64,000 nucleotides of DNA from assembly GCA_900768755.1 (NCBI GenBank), contig CAAGDV010000036.1:1-64000 (forward strand), given 5' to 3'. The notes below the pieces were generated by a model. It ran no database searches and had not been told where the DNA came from. It was given only the letters and a program-made list of their open reading frames with translations. Shown one piece after another: positions 28,729 to 38,629 of this stretch. A program made the position numbers and the translations under genes. The first letter of the stretch is position 1. Each line of letters begins with the position of its first letter. This DNA is from Lachnospiraceae bacterium (lineage in GTDB: Bacteria > Bacillota > Clostridia > Lachnospirales > Lachnospiraceae).

Positions 28729-28788
28729 AACGACGAGGCGTTTTTGGAAATGTGCAGTATCATTAGCGCAATATTCAGGGGGCTTCTT

Positions 28789-31170
28789 ATGTACAGAAAA
28801 GTGTTGACATGTCTTGCAGTAACAGGTGCGGTGATAATACTTACAGTTATAATTAATATTGTTTCCAGAGACAGCATGTTGGAGATATCTTACGGATTTG
28901 CCAAGCTTTTGGTGGACAGCTGTTCATCTAACGAGGAAAGAATACTTGGCGAGTGTGAGAACTTCCTTGATTACTGTTCGGAGCACGCGGAGAGAATCTC
29001 CGAAGCGGATTACGATACATATTTTGAGGCGGCCAAAAAAGTTATCGGTAACGGCATTTTGGACATATACCTGACAGAGCAGACGGATGATGAGCAGTAT
29101 TGGACTGTGGGAAACAGCCCATCGGCAGACGTAACGCTTCGCAGGTCTTTTGGCGGCGAAATGTGTGTGGCGGCGGACATTGACTATGCGAAGCTTCACG
29201 AATTCAGCGGCTTTTCTGAGTTACCTGACAGCTACTCATATTTTCTGTGCGACGAGAAGGGCAGAATTATCTATTATCATGCAGAAGACGACGTTGGATA
29301 TGAGAGTTTTCAGGAATTTATCGACGGAATCTGGCCGGATGTCGTTGCCGGCACACTCAATGAGTATGATTATTTTGTTGTTGAACCCGACGGGGTGAAG
29401 CGCAATGTGTTTTCCAGCAGGCAACAGAACGGCTGGACGGTCGTGATTACGATTCCGTACTACCAGGTTGTCATCAATGCCGTCAAAAATACCGCCATGG
29501 CGCTCGCACTTCTTGCCATAGGCGTCATTGTCATCTGTATTCTGCTGATAAGGGATTTCAGAAACGGTGCGAGACAGCATATTTATGAAAAAGCAATCAA
29601 CAGCATGGCGAGCTCCCACAGGGAAATTTTCTATCTTGACCTTGTAAAGAAAACGTGCCAGAGGGTGTATCCCTTTATCAAGGGCAAAAAAAGTATAACG
29701 GGATATCCCGAGGCAATCGAAATGCACTTTATGCAGGGAATAATAGTCGACGAAAACGTGGATGAGATAAAAAGCTTTCTCAATCCCGACAATATAAAGC
29801 AGGCGCTTAAGACGCAGGACTACATTGAGATGAAATATCTTCGAAAGGCAGCGGACGGGAAGCAGGAATGGTGCCTTAACAGCATCACTGCCGCAGATTG
29901 GAAGGGTGATGAGATTGTTAGTGCAACGCTCGCAATCAAAAGCATTCAGGACGTTGTGGACAAGGAGGAAGTACAGCGCAAGGCCCTGGAACTTTCGGCA
30001 CAGAATGCGGTTGCTGCCAATCAGGCAAAGAGCGAGTTTCTCTCAAGGATGTCCCACGATATCCGCACTCCGATTAACGCGATTCTCGGAATGACATCCG
30101 TGGCAATTTTTCAGATGGATAATCAGGAAAAAGTTAAGAAAGCACTCCAGTCGATATCGGAGTCCGGAATGCATCTTCTTAAAATTGTCAATGAGGTATT
30201 AGACATGAGCAAAATTGAGAGCGGCAAAATGGTGCTTTCAAGCGACAGATTTGTCATCGGACAGACCCTTGAAAAGCTCAGGCGTGTTTTTGCGGCTGAT
30301 TTTGACGCAAAAGACCTTACGTATGTGACAAATTTCGGCGGTTTAGAAAATGACTGCGTTGTGGGAGATGAGCAGAAGCTTTTGCAGATTCTTGTCAACA
30401 TCGTAAGCAACGCCGTGAAATATACCGAAAACGGAGGCAGAATTGAATTTCGCGTGTCAAAGCGCACGGGTGAGTCCCAAAACCTTATGTGTTATTCATT
30501 TGAGATAGAGGACAACGGGAAGGGAATGGATGAAGATTTCATTCATCATATTTTTGAACCTTTTGCAAGGGAAAAAACAAAGGATAACCGTTTTATTTCA
30601 GGAACGGGGCTGGGAATGCCTATCGCGTATTCACTGGCCAAAATGATGGGAGGTGATATATCAGTCAGAAGCACCCCAAAGGTCGGCTCGGAATTTACGG
30701 TTACCGTATATCTTCAGGCAGATGAAAATGACGCGGGAGTAAAGAAGAATGATTTGTTCTCGCAGCTGGAGGAGTATAGAGAAATAGATTTTACGGGCAA
30801 AAGAGCACTTGTTGTGGATGACAATGAGACAAATGTGTCCGTGGCGACGGAATTTCTTGAGATGGTCGGAATAAAAGTTGATTCGTGTAACAATGGGGAG
30901 ACGTGCGTGAAGAAACTCAAATCCGATGATTCCTGCCGTTACGACATTGTTTTCATGGACATCCATATGCCCAAAATGGATGGATACGAGGCAACCGGAA
31001 TAATCCGGGCCGATGAAAGGGATTATCTGAAAAATGTGCCGATTGTTGCCATGACTGCCGACGCTTTCACTAACGATGTTAAGAAAGCACTGGACAACGG
31101 AATGAACGGACACATCTCCAAACCTATTCAGGTATCGCAGCTAAAAGAGGTGTTGGAAAAGTGGCTGTGA
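28789..31170 (+). CDS. Hybrid sensor histidine kinase with extracellular Cache-like domain
   Basis: A 793-residue sensor. TM1 spans residues ~6-24, then a ~205-residue extracellular Cache-like domain, TM2 near 235-255, a PAS-like region (~270-390), HisKA (H423 in MSHDIRTPIN), HATPase (NIVSNAVKYTENG, GTGLGMPIA) and a C-terminal receiver (DIVFMDIHMPKMDG). No HPt domain is attached, so phosphate must pass to a separate protein or the receiver is self-regulatory. ATG 28789 has AGGGGG about 7 nt upstream. A longer frame from 28702 would read through the leader structure without a ribosome binding site. Confidence 0.93.
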   Translation: MYRKVLTCLAVTGAVIILTVIINIVSRDSMLEISYGFAKLLVDSCSSNEERILGECENFLDYCSEHAERISEADYDTYFEAAKKVIGNGILDIYLTEQTDDEQYWTVGNSPSADVTLRRSFGGEMCVAADIDYAKLHEFSGFSELPDSYSYFLCDEKGRIIYYHAEDDVGYESFQEFIDGIWPDVVAGTLNEYDYFVVEPDGVKRNVFSSRQQNGWTVVITIPYYQVVINAVKNTAMALALLAIGVIVICILLIRDFRNGARQHIYEKAINSMASSHREIFYLDLVKKTCQRVYPFIKGKKSITGYPEAIEMHFMQGIIVDENVDEIKSFLNPDNIKQALKTQDYIEMKYLRKAADGKQEWCLNSITAADWKGDEIVSATLAIKSIQDVVDKEEVQRKALELSAQNAVAANQAKSEFLSRMSHDIRTPINAILGMTSVAIFQMDNQEKVKKALQSISESGMHLLKIVNEVLDMSKIESGKMVLSSDRFVIGQTLEKLRRVFAADFDAKDLTYVTNFGGLENDCVVGDEQKLLQILVNIVSNAVKYTENGGRIEFRVSKRTGESQNLMCYSFEIEDNGKGMDEDFIHHIFEPFAREKTKDNRFISGTGLGMPIAYSLAKMMGGDISVRSTPKVGSEFTVTVYLQADENDAGVKKNDLFSQLEEYREIDFTGKRALVVDDNETNVSVATEFLEMVGIKVDSCNNGETCVKKLKSDDSCRYDIVFMDIHMPKMDGYEATGIIRADERDYLKNVPIVAMTADAFTNDVKKALDNGMNGHISKPIQVSQLKEVLEKWL

Positions 31171-31181
31171 TGTGATATAAT
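31153..31181 (+). promoter_or_regulatory. Promoter of the Fe-S aldo/keto reductase
   Basis: TTGGAA (31153-31158) and a consensus TATAAT (31176-31181) are separated by 17 bp. The -35 lies inside the kinase 3' end and the ATG is 50 nt downstream. Confidence 0.75.
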
Positions 31182-31230
31182 CAGAATGTCTTTTGTACAT
31201 GATTATAATTGTATATGAGAGGAAACGGTT

Positions 31231-32343
31231 ATGGAGAAGAGAAACATACCTAAACTGGGCGTGACAACATCCCTGCTGGGATTTGGATGCATGAGATTCC
31301 CGACTACTGCCACCGGTGAGATTGATGAGGTTTTGGCAACAAAAATGCTTGACATGGCGTACGAAGCAGGAGTAAATTATTACGATACGGCATACCCGTA
31401 TCATGGCGGAGAGAGCGAGCCGTTTTTGGGAAGATGGCTTGATACCAAAGAGCGTTCCACATATTATCTCGCGACCAAGCTTCCCGTGTGGGAGATTCAC
31501 AGCCTTGACGACGCCAAAGCTATGTTTGAGAAGCAGCTGACGCGGCTTAACAAGGACTATGTTGATTTTTACCTTCTTCATGCACTTAATAAAGAGCGGT
31601 TTGATGCGATGGTTGAGCTTGGCGTGGTGGATTATTTTGCCGGACTTAAGAAGACGGGCGTAATAAGAAATTACGGCTTCTCATTTCACGACAGTTATGA
31701 AGCTTTTGAGAAGATAATTACATACAGAGACTGGGATTTTTGTCAGATTCAGTACAATTACATGGATGTTGACGAGCAGGCGGGAGACCGCGGATATGCC
31801 CTTGCGGAGAAGCTTAATGTTCCTTTGGTGATAATGGAACCGATAAAGGGAGGTTCCCTTTCAAAGCTTCCGGAGGAAGTGAGGGACATTCTCGTGGATA
31901 AGGATAAGAGCGATTCCTCATATGCACTGCGTTTTGTTGCATCGCGTCCTAATGTTATGGTAGTCTTAAGCGGAATGAGCAATCTGTCACACGTTGAGGA
32001 TAATCTTGCTACTTTTGAGAATTTTGTACCATTCTCGGAGGAAGAGGAGAGAATGATTGCGACGCTCAGAGATATGATGCGAAAAAGAGTCCGAAACGGT
32101 TGTACCGGATGCAGATATTGTATGCCCTGTCCTGCCGGAGTTGATATTCCGGGCAATTTCCGTATATGGAATCAGGCGAATGTATACAATAACCGTGGCG
32201 TTGTCGCGTGGGATTATGACAGCATCAAAGAAAATCACGGTTTTGCCGATGTATGTGTCAAGTGCGGTCTGTGCGAGACGAAATGTCCGCAGAAACTCTC
32301 AATCCGGGATGATCTTGTGAAGGTCACTGAGTACTTCGCCTGA
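31231..32343 (+). CDS. Aldo/keto reductase with ferredoxin-like C-terminus
   Basis: A 370-residue two-part oxidoreductase. The N-terminal (alpha/beta)8 aldo/keto reductase domain shows GFGCMRFP, NYYDTAYPYHGGESE (catalytic Tyr), the ATKLPVW Lys and YLLHALN. The C-terminal ~80 residues carry a ferredoxin-like cysteine pattern, CTGCRYCMPCPAG and CVKCGLCETKCPQ, enough for two [4Fe-4S] clusters. Such clostridial enzymes are presumed to couple NAD(P)H and ferredoxin-like electron flow; the substrate is unknown. It has its own promoter, with the CPA2 antiporter 31 nt downstream. Confidence 0.92.
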   Translation: MEKRNIPKLGVTTSLLGFGCMRFPTTATGEIDEVLATKMLDMAYEAGVNYYDTAYPYHGGESEPFLGRWLDTKERSTYYLATKLPVWEIHSLDDAKAMFEKQLTRLNKDYVDFYLLHALNKERFDAMVELGVVDYFAGLKKTGVIRNYGFSFHDSYEAFEKIITYRDWDFCQIQYNYMDVDEQAGDRGYALAEKLNVPLVIMEPIKGGSLSKLPEEVRDILVDKDKSDSSYALRFVASRPNVMVVLSGMSNLSHVEDNLATFENFVPFSEEEERMIATLRDMMRKRVRNGCTGCRYCMPCPAGVDIPGNFRIWNQANVYNNRGVVAWDYDSIKENHGFADVCVKCGLCETKCPQKLSIRDDLVKVTEYFA

Positions 32344-32374
32344 TAATATACAGTTATTATGAGAGGCATTAGAA

Positions 32375-33553
32375 ATGTATGAGAACTTAAGAGATTTAGC
32401 TATTATCATTGCAGCAGCAGAGATTTTTTCCCTGATTGCAAGAAAGATTAAACTGCCGCAGGTTGTGGGACAGATTATTGCGGGACTTTTAATCGGTCCG
32501 TGCTTACTCGGATGGGCAGAAAACACATCATATATTCAGGTATTTGCCGAGGTCGGCGTTGTTCTTCTGATGTTTTCGGCAGGACTTGAGACTAACCTGA
32601 AGACACTTATTAAAACCGGTCCGGTGGCGTTATTTATGGCTGTTATGGGAGTTTTGGTCCCGTTAGTGCTCGGAACGCTTCTTACGATGGCATTCCGAGG
32701 ATTTGCGGCGATAGGGACACCGGAATTTTACCGCAATCTTTTTATCGGCGTAATTATGACCGCTACTTCGGTAAGCATTACGGTTCAGACGTTAAAAGAA
32801 CTAGGAAAGCTCGATTCAGAGCTTGGAACAACGATTGTCAGCGCAGCCATCATCGATGATGTTATCGGTATCGTAGTGCTCACGGTTGTTCTCGGTATGG
32901 CAAGCGGTAATAACGCCGGAATCGGAAGCATAATTATCAAGACACTGCTTTTCTTTGCGTTGTCGGGGGGCGTCGGATTCCTTTTGTACAAGCTGTTCTG
33001 CTTCCTTGACAAGAGATATCCGCACATGAGGCGAATCACGATATTTTCCATCGCGCTTTGCTTTGCACTGGCATACATCGCCGAGAAATTTTTCGGCATC
33101 GCCGATATCACGGGCGCATTTGTTGCGGGCGTAATACTCTGCAATATCAATGACGCAAATTATGTGGACAGAAGAGTCGGAATAAGCTCATATCTGTTTT
33201 TTGGACCGATTTTCTTTGCTAGCATTGGCCTTAAGACGGATGTATCCAATTTTTCATGGGGAATGCTGGCGTTCGGGTTATGCTTCGTCGCTGTGGCGGT
33301 GTTAAGTAAGATTATCGGATGCGGTTTTGCCGCAAAAGTCACGGGACATAGTATGAGAGAGTCCGTTATCTGCGGAGTCGGAATGATGACCAGGGGCGAG
33401 GTCGCGCTCATTGTGTCGCAGAAGGGACTGGATGCGGGGCTAATCTCCGCGGAGGATTTCACACCGGTAATTCTGCTTATAATATTTACTTCAATATTAA
33501 CTCCGATTATGTTGAAGCTTTTATTCAGAAAGAGCATTGACAAGTCGCTTTAA
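32375..33553 (+). CDS. CPA2-family cation:proton antiporter
   Basis: A 392-residue Kef/NapA-type monovalent cation/proton antiporter with about 12-13 transmembrane helices. The N-terminus has LPQVVGQIIAGLLIGPCLLGW, and the ion-site helix contains IIDDVIGIVVL (the paired Asp). GMMTRGEVALIV is the typical motif in the C-terminal half. There is no TrkA-N (RCK) domain, so it is the short NapA-like form. GAGG precedes ATG 32375. It lies 31 nt behind the aldo/keto reductase and is probably co-transcribed. Confidence 0.92.
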   Translation: MYENLRDLAIIIAAAEIFSLIARKIKLPQVVGQIIAGLLIGPCLLGWAENTSYIQVFAEVGVVLLMFSAGLETNLKTLIKTGPVALFMAVMGVLVPLVLGTLLTMAFRGFAAIGTPEFYRNLFIGVIMTATSVSITVQTLKELGKLDSELGTTIVSAAIIDDVIGIVVLTVVLGMASGNNAGIGSIIIKTLLFFALSGGVGFLLYKLFCFLDKRYPHMRRITIFSIALCFALAYIAEKFFGIADITGAFVAGVILCNINDANYVDRRVGISSYLFFGPIFFASIGLKTDVSNFSWGMLAFGLCFVAVAVLSKIIGCGFAAKVTGHSMRESVICGVGMMTRGEVALIVSQKGLDAGLISAEDFTPVILLIIFTSILTPIMLKLLFRKSIDKSL

Positions 33554-33571
33554 TGTGATAAAATATCATAA

Positions 33572-33584
33572 GGTGAGGTTCACC
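33572..33584 (+). promoter_or_regulatory. Small palindrome upstream of ilvN
   Basis: GGTGA-GGT-TCACC lies 27 nt before the ilvN start in an AT-rich segment. It could be an operator half-site pair, but no regulator family is recognised. Confidence 0.3.
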
Positions 33585-33610
33585 AATAAGTATATATAAG
33601 GGAATATGTT

Positions 33611-34102
33611 ATGAGAAAAATGGTTTTATCATTGTTAGTTCACAATGAAGCAGGTGTCACGAGCCGTATTGCAGGTCTGTTTACCCGCAGAGGATACAAT
33701 ATGGACAGCATCACGGGCGGGGTTACACAAGACCCGGCAGTGTCAAGAATTACCGTTACGGTTCATGGTGACGAAGAGATACTTGAGCAGGTTACAAAGC
33801 AGCTTGCCAAGCTTGAGGATGTAATCGATATTGAGGAGCTTGTTCCTGAAACATCGGTGTGCAGGGAGCTTATTCTTGTCAGAGTTGCTGTCAATGAGAT
33901 TCAGAGACCTGAGATAGTGTCGGTGGCTGATATATTCAGAGCCAACGTTGTGGATGTTGCCAAGGATTCACTTATGATTGAGCTTACCGGAACAAAGTCA
34001 AAGCTGGATGCTTTTTTGGAGCTTCTCACGGGATATGAGATTCTCGGAATCGCAAGAACCGGTCTGACAGGACTCAGCAGAGGAAGCATTTTCAGAAAAT
34101 AA
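33611..34102 (+). CDS. ilvN: Acetolactate synthase regulatory (small) subunit
   Basis: A 163-residue regulatory subunit of acetohydroxyacid synthase, which makes acetolactate for valine, leucine and isoleucine. The N-terminal ACT domain binds the feedback inhibitor valine (LLVHNEAGVTSRIAGLFTRRGYNMDSI), and the C-terminal half contains LIELTGTKSKLDAFLELL. Length is typical. The catalytic subunit IlvB is not adjacent, so it is encoded elsewhere. ilvC follows after 57 nt with a small hairpin (AAATGGC/GCCATTT, 34109-34125) between. Confidence 0.96.
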   Translation: MRKMVLSLLVHNEAGVTSRIAGLFTRRGYNMDSITGGVTQDPAVSRITVTVHGDEEILEQVTKQLAKLEDVIDIEELVPETSVCRELILVRVAVNEIQRPEIVSVADIFRANVVDVAKDSLMIELTGTKSKLDAFLELLTGYEILGIARTGLTGLSRGSIFRK

Positions 34103-34138
34103 CGCTCAAAATGGCAAAGCCATTTCAATACCAATTAA

Positions 34139-35182
<1,044 letters not shown>

Positions 35183-35215
35183 TCCTTTGCCGGTTGTATT
35201 TTGTATGATTTTAAT

Positions 35216-35250
35216 AAGCGCAGCGGTGAATATGCCGTTGCGCTTTTTTT
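35216..35250 (+). terminator. Terminator after ilvC
   Basis: An 11-bp stem AAGCGCAGCGG/CCGTTGCGCTT (one G-U) with an 8-nt loop and seven T after it, 34 nt past the ilvC stop. Confidence 0.92.
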
Positions 35251-35290
35251 GCTTTATAGGAAATTACGCAATTTCCTATAAAGCAAAAAA
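35245..35290. repeat. Perfect 21-bp inverted repeat
   Basis: Arms 35245-35265 and 35270-35290 are perfectly complementary around the loop ACGC. The core is GCTTTATAGGAAATT with T6 outside on the left and A6 on the right. The left T-run is shared with the ilvC terminator. It could terminate leftward transcripts, but no minus-strand gene ends here. Confidence 0.92.
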
Positions 35291-35303
35291 CGCTCCGCGA
35301 GGA

Positions 35304-35473
35304 TCGCACTGCGACGGTTTGGAAAGAGTTGCTTGAAGCGACCCGCCGCAGGCGGAGAATCTCGCAAGCGAGATTCTTTTTTATCGCAGAGCCTCACATA
35401 TGAAATATATCCTTACGGACATGAGGCTCGCGGGCGAGTAGGAGGAAATAAATTCACTCCTACTCGATTTTTT
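35304..35473 (+). repeat. Cluster of further hairpins before leuC
   Basis: The 422-nt ilvC-leuC gap holds five more inverted repeats in series: TCGCA-C-TGCGA (35304-35314), CCGCC-GCA-GGCGG (35343-35355), AGAATCTCG-CAAG-CGAGATTCT with six T (35356-35382), GAGCCTCA/TGAGGCTC (35390-35429) and CGAGTAGGAG/CTCCTACTCG followed by T6 (35435-35473). Two have intrinsic-terminator form. No T-box core or leucine-rich leader peptide was found. No coding frame here has a convincing ribosome binding site. Confidence 0.75.
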
Positions 35474-35604
35474 CGGATGCTTAGGCACCGCAGAAATGCC
35501 AAAACAACAAAAAACATCAATATATATAACAAGAAATTAATCTAGTATTTGGAAAACAAATATGATAATATGTACGGAAAGATGAATTTTTGGAGGATAA
35601 AGCT

Positions 35605-36864
35605 ATGGGAATGACGATGACACAGAAGATACTTGCAGCCCATGCGGGTTTGCCAAAGGTGGAAGCGGGACAGCTTATTGAAGCGGAGCTTGACCTGGTA
35701 CTTGGCAACGACATTACATCTCCGGTTGCCATCCATGAGATGGATAAAATGACAATCAACACAGTTTTTGACAAGGATAAGATTGCACTGGTGCCGGATC
35801 ATTTTGTACCCAATAAGGATATTAAGTCTGCCGAGCATTGCAAATGCGTAAGGGAGTTCGCGGCAAAACATGACATTACCAATTATTTTGAGGTCGGAGA
35901 GATGGGCATTGAGCATGCTCTTTTACCCGAGAAAGGATTGGTAGTTGCGGGTGATGTTGTCATTGGAGCTGATTCGCATACATGTACATACGGAGCGCTC
36001 GGAGCATTTTCGACCGGTGTAGGCTCAACCGATATGGCGGCAGGAATGGCAACGGGCAAGGCGTGGTTTAAGGTCCCGTCGGCAATCAAGTTTGTTCTGA
36101 CAGGCAAACCTGCGGAGTATATTAGCGGCAAGGATATAATTCTTCACATTATCGGAATGATTGGCGTTGACGGCGCCCTTTATAAGTCAATGGAGTTTGT
36201 GGGCGACGGTATTTCTTATCTTTCCATGGATGACAGATTTACAATTGCCAACATGGCGATTGAAGCCGGCGGAAAGAACGGTATTTTCCCGGTGGATGAA
36301 CTCACAAGAGAGTATATGAAAGAACACAGCGTGAGAGCGTTTGCAGAGTATGAGGCAGACGACGATGCGGTATATGATGAAGAGTATGTAATCGAGCTCG
36401 ACAAATTAAAGCCTACGGTTGCGTTCCCGCATCTTCCCGAGAACACACATACAATCGACGAGGGATTTGACATTGCGATTGACCAGGTTGTAATCGGTTC
36501 GTGCACCAACGGACGATTGGATGATCTGAGGGTTGCGGCAAAGATTCTTGACGGACATAAGGTTAAAAAGGGTGTCAGGACAATTATTATTCCTGCAACC
36601 CAGAAGATATATCTTCAGGCAATGGAGGAAGGACTTCTTAAGATTTTTATTGAGGCAGGAGCAGTTGTGAGTACGCCTACCTGCGGACCATGTCTCGGAG
36701 GATATATGGGAATTCTTGCTGAGGGCGAGAAGTGTGTATCCACAACCAACCGCAATTTTGTCGGCAGAATGGGACATGTCAACTCAGAAATATATCTTGC
36801 CAGCCCGGCAGTTGCAGCAGCAAGCGCCATTACAGGCAAAATAAGCGCACCTTGGGAGGTATAA
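35605..36864 (+). CDS. leuC: 3-isopropylmalate dehydratase large subunit
   Basis: A 419-residue [4Fe-4S] aconitase-family subunit of the shorter archaeal/clostridial type. With LeuD it isomerises 2-isopropylmalate to 3-isopropylmalate in leucine synthesis. Cluster cysteines are visible in [10 protein letters not shown] and TCGPCLGG. Substrate-side motifs include [14 protein letters not shown] and [18 protein letters not shown] 35605 has GGAGG 8 nt upstream; the longer frame from 35590 includes the ribosome binding site itself. leuD follows 1 nt later. A TATTTG/CAAATA palindrome about 50 nt upstream may be regulatory. Confidence 0.96.
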   Translation: MGMTMTQKILAAHAGLPKVEAGQLIEAELDLVLGNDITSPVAIHEMDKMTINTVFDKDKIALVPDHFVPNKDIKSAEHCKCVREFAAKHDITNYFEVGEMGIEHALLPEKGLVVAGDVVIGADSHTCTYGALGAFSTGVGSTDMAAGMATGKAWFKVPSAIKFVLTGKPAEYISGKDIILHIIGMIGVDGALYKSMEFVGDGISYLSMDDRFTIANMAIEAGGKNGIFPVDELTREYMKEHSVRAFAEYEADDDAVYDEEYVIELDKLKPTVAFPHLPENTHTIDEGFDIAIDQVVIGSCTNGRLDDLRVAAKILDGHKVKKGVRTIIIPATQKIYLQAMEEGLLKIFIEAGAVVSTPTCGPCLGGYMGILAEGEKCVSTTNRNFVGRMGHVNSEIYLASPAVAAASAITGKISAPWEV

Positions 36865-36865
36865 T

Positions 36866-37351
36866 ATGAACGCACACGGACGAGTATTCAGATACGGAGA
36901 TAATGTTGATACGGATGTAATTATTCCTGCAAGATATCTCAATTCATCAGACCCTGCAGAATTGGCGACACACTGCATGGAGGATATTGATAAGGATTTT
37001 GTAAAAAAAGTCCAGAAGGGTGACATTATTGTTGCCGACAAGAACTTTGGCTGCGGCTCATCAAGAGAGCATGCCCCGATTGCAATCAAAGCGGCAGGCG
37101 TAAGCTGCGTTATCGCGGAGACATTTGCGAGAATTTTTTACCGCAATGCAATCAATATCGGGCTCCCGATTATTGAGTGCCCTGAGGCTTCCAAGGGAAT
37201 TGAAGCAGGGGATGAGGTAGAGGTTGATTTTGACAGCGGAATAATCTACAACAGAACAAAGGGAACGCAGTTTAAAGGCCAGGCATTCCCCGAATTCATG
37301 CAGAAGATTATTGAGGCAGAGGGCCTTGTCAATTACATCAACAGAAAGTAA
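36866..37351 (+). CDS. leuD: 3-isopropylmalate dehydratase small subunit
   Basis: A 161-residue swivelling-domain partner of LeuC, normal for the short family. Motifs are [34 protein letters not shown] and [16 protein letters not shown]. Its start is 1 nt after the leuC stop, so the two are translationally coupled. leuA and leuB are not in the window. The stop abuts the stop of the convergent AP2-domain gene with no gap and no terminator. Confidence 0.97.
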   Translation: MNAHGRVFRYGDNVDTDVIIPARYLNSSDPAELATHCMEDIDKDFVKKVQKGDIIVADKNFGCGSSREHAPIAIKAAGVSCVIAETFARIFYRNAINIGLPIIECPEASKGIEAGDEVEVDFDSGIIYNRTKGTQFKGQAFPEFMQKIIEAEGLVNYINRK

Positions 37352-38143
37352 TCAGAAAGTATAATCGAGTATCCTTTGTGATATGCGTACAGAATTGTAT
37401 ATTGAGGCATATTTTATGGCAGAGAGGTTTTCCGGATAGTTTTCCGGAAAACCTTTTTTGCATCCCTTCGAGCGCAGAATATCGGCGGCTTTGTTGTAGG
37501 CAATTGCGGCTGTAGTCTCGTCCTGATAGGTGCCGACCACGTAATCGCCGTTTATGTGAATGCGGACTTTGTAATAATCGCGGCCGTTTTTAACGAAGTG
37601 GCGTACCCCGTGGTAGGGATTATTGATTACAACATTGCCGTAGCGGAAGTCGGTATTGTCCCCGTTGGCAAAAGAGTAATCGCGCCCGCACACAGCGTGC
37701 TCGCGGATTCCGTAGCGGGAGAGAATGTTGACCTGCATGCCGTAGTCAGCAACAAAAAGATGGCCGCCACGCTGCATTATGGTGTGTGATGTGTAATAAA
37801 AAAGGTCGTCCGCATCAAATTTTAAAGCAGTGTTCTCATTAAGATAATACAAAAAATATTTTTTGAAAATATAGACCGGAGTCTTAAAGTAGATTCCGTT
37901 GTCCCGGTAGTTCACCAAAACAACATATTTTGAAAAGGGCAGAGGAAGTGATAAGGTATTGTAATCCTTAATTCCAAGGTCGGAGCGGTAAATCTTTAAT
38001 GCCCACATATATGCCGAATTAGCGTCCTCAAAGCTTTGATAGCTTCCGAGGCTGATATGTTTTCCGCCGATTGTGACACTGCTCCGGTAATAGGGCGTAT
38101 TGTCTTTTCCGGTTGTGTAGTATACACCTGTGGGCTGGCTCAT
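37352..38143 (-). CDS. AP2-domain DNA-binding-like protein
   Basis: A 263-residue protein with two AP2-like segments. The first (residues ~17-53) contains YYRSSVTIGGKHISLGSYQS. The clearer second (~195-240) contains YYKVRIHINGDYVVGTYQ, then TTAAIAYNKAADILRSKG. Before the second lies NGDNTDFRYGNVVINNPYHG, which resembles the remnant of an HNH homing-endonuclease segment, but the catalytic His residues are not evident. The lineage is probably a domesticated HNH-AP2 protein turned DNA-binding factor (inference). GGAGG lies 6 nt before ATG 38143. A consensus promoter and a direct repeat lie upstream. Confidence 0.75.
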   Translation of the reverse strand: MSQPTGVYYTTGKDNTPYYRSSVTIGGKHISLGSYQSFEDANSAYMWALKIYRSDLGIKDYNTLSLPLPFSKYVVLVNYRDNGIYFKTPVYIFKKYFLYYLNENTALKFDADDLFYYTSHTIMQRGGHLFVADYGMQVNILSRYGIREHAVCGRDYSFANGDNTDFRYGNVVINNPYHGVRHFVKNGRDYYKVRIHINGDYVVGTYQDETTAAIAYNKAADILRSKGCKKGFPENYPENLSAIKYASIYNSVRISQRILDYTF

Positions 38144-38164
38144 CCGGCTCCTCCTTCATTGCTT

Positions 38165-38252
38165 GCTTTTCGCTCGCGTACATTCCATTACTCGCAAACC
38201 CGCGCTGGCGCGCTCTCTGCCTGCTTACGCAGGCTTTTCGCTCGCGTACATT
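38165..38252. repeat. 20-bp direct repeat and hairpin upstream of the AP2 gene
   Basis: GCTTTTCGCTCGCGTACATT occurs perfectly at 38165-38184 and 38233-38252, a 68-bp period. Between them is GCGC-rich sequence and a hairpin GCCTGC-TTAC-GCAGGC (38219-38234). Both copies are in the AP2 gene's transcribed leader, and copy 2 reaches into its -10 element. They could be operator sites or a palindromic intergenic repeat. Confidence 0.85.
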
Positions 38253-38278
38253 ATAACCTATGAGGGTGTTTGTGTCAA
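38250..38278 (-). promoter_or_regulatory. Full-consensus promoter of the AP2-domain gene
   Basis: On the minus strand, TTGACA (38273-38278) and TATAAT (38250-38255) are separated by exactly 17 bp, a perfect sigma-A match. The leader to ATG 38143 is about 100 nt. Confidence 0.88.
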
Positions 38279-38306
38279 AATGTAAGAAAGAGTTTTTCTT
38301 ACATTT
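38278..38306. promoter_or_regulatory. 12-bp inverted repeat abutting the AP2-gene -35
   Basis: AAATGTAAGAAA (38278-38289) and TTTCTTACATTT (38295-38306) are perfectly complementary around GAGTT. It touches the -35 of the AP2-gene promoter and so could be an operator. Beyond it, 38307-38571 is AT-rich with no gene; the only pattern seen there is GTTACA repeated 11 bp apart near 38523-38538. Confidence 0.6.
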
Positions 38307-38571
38307 CTGAGCTGCAAAAAAACAAAAAGTGGGGGATGAGGCGCAAAAATTGGGTCAAAATCGATTGAAAAATTCATTTTTTCTTATTATTTTGGGCTTA
38401 AAATGCAGACAAAATGTCATATTGATACAATTCCTAAATCACTGATTTGAAAAAGGACAGTGGAAATAAACAAATATTTGGTATATTTTGGAAAAATTTT
38501 GAGCATAATGACCATTAAAATTGTTACAAGAATGTTACATATACAAAATTGCACAAAAATCAGGCAATTCA

Positions 38572-38600
38572 TTGACATATCGGAACGCTCAACAGATAAT
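38572..38600 (+). promoter_or_regulatory. Promoter of the SleB-like hydrolase gene
   Basis: TTGACA (38572-38577) and GATAAT (38595-38600) are separated by 17 bp, 29 nt upstream of ATG 38630. Confidence 0.8.
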
Positions 38601-38629
38601 ATGCGGGAAGGGAAAAAAGTGAGGTAAAT

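Noticed and set aside
28702..28788. N-terminal extension of the hybrid kinase
   Set aside because: In frame, but without ribosome binding site, inside the structured leader and not protein-like; ATG 28789 directly precedes the first membrane helix.
35481..35500. T-box core upstream of leuC
   Set aside because: GGCACCGCAG is superficially like TGGNACCGCG, but there is no specifier stem, no match to the full core and no tRNA-binding bulge.
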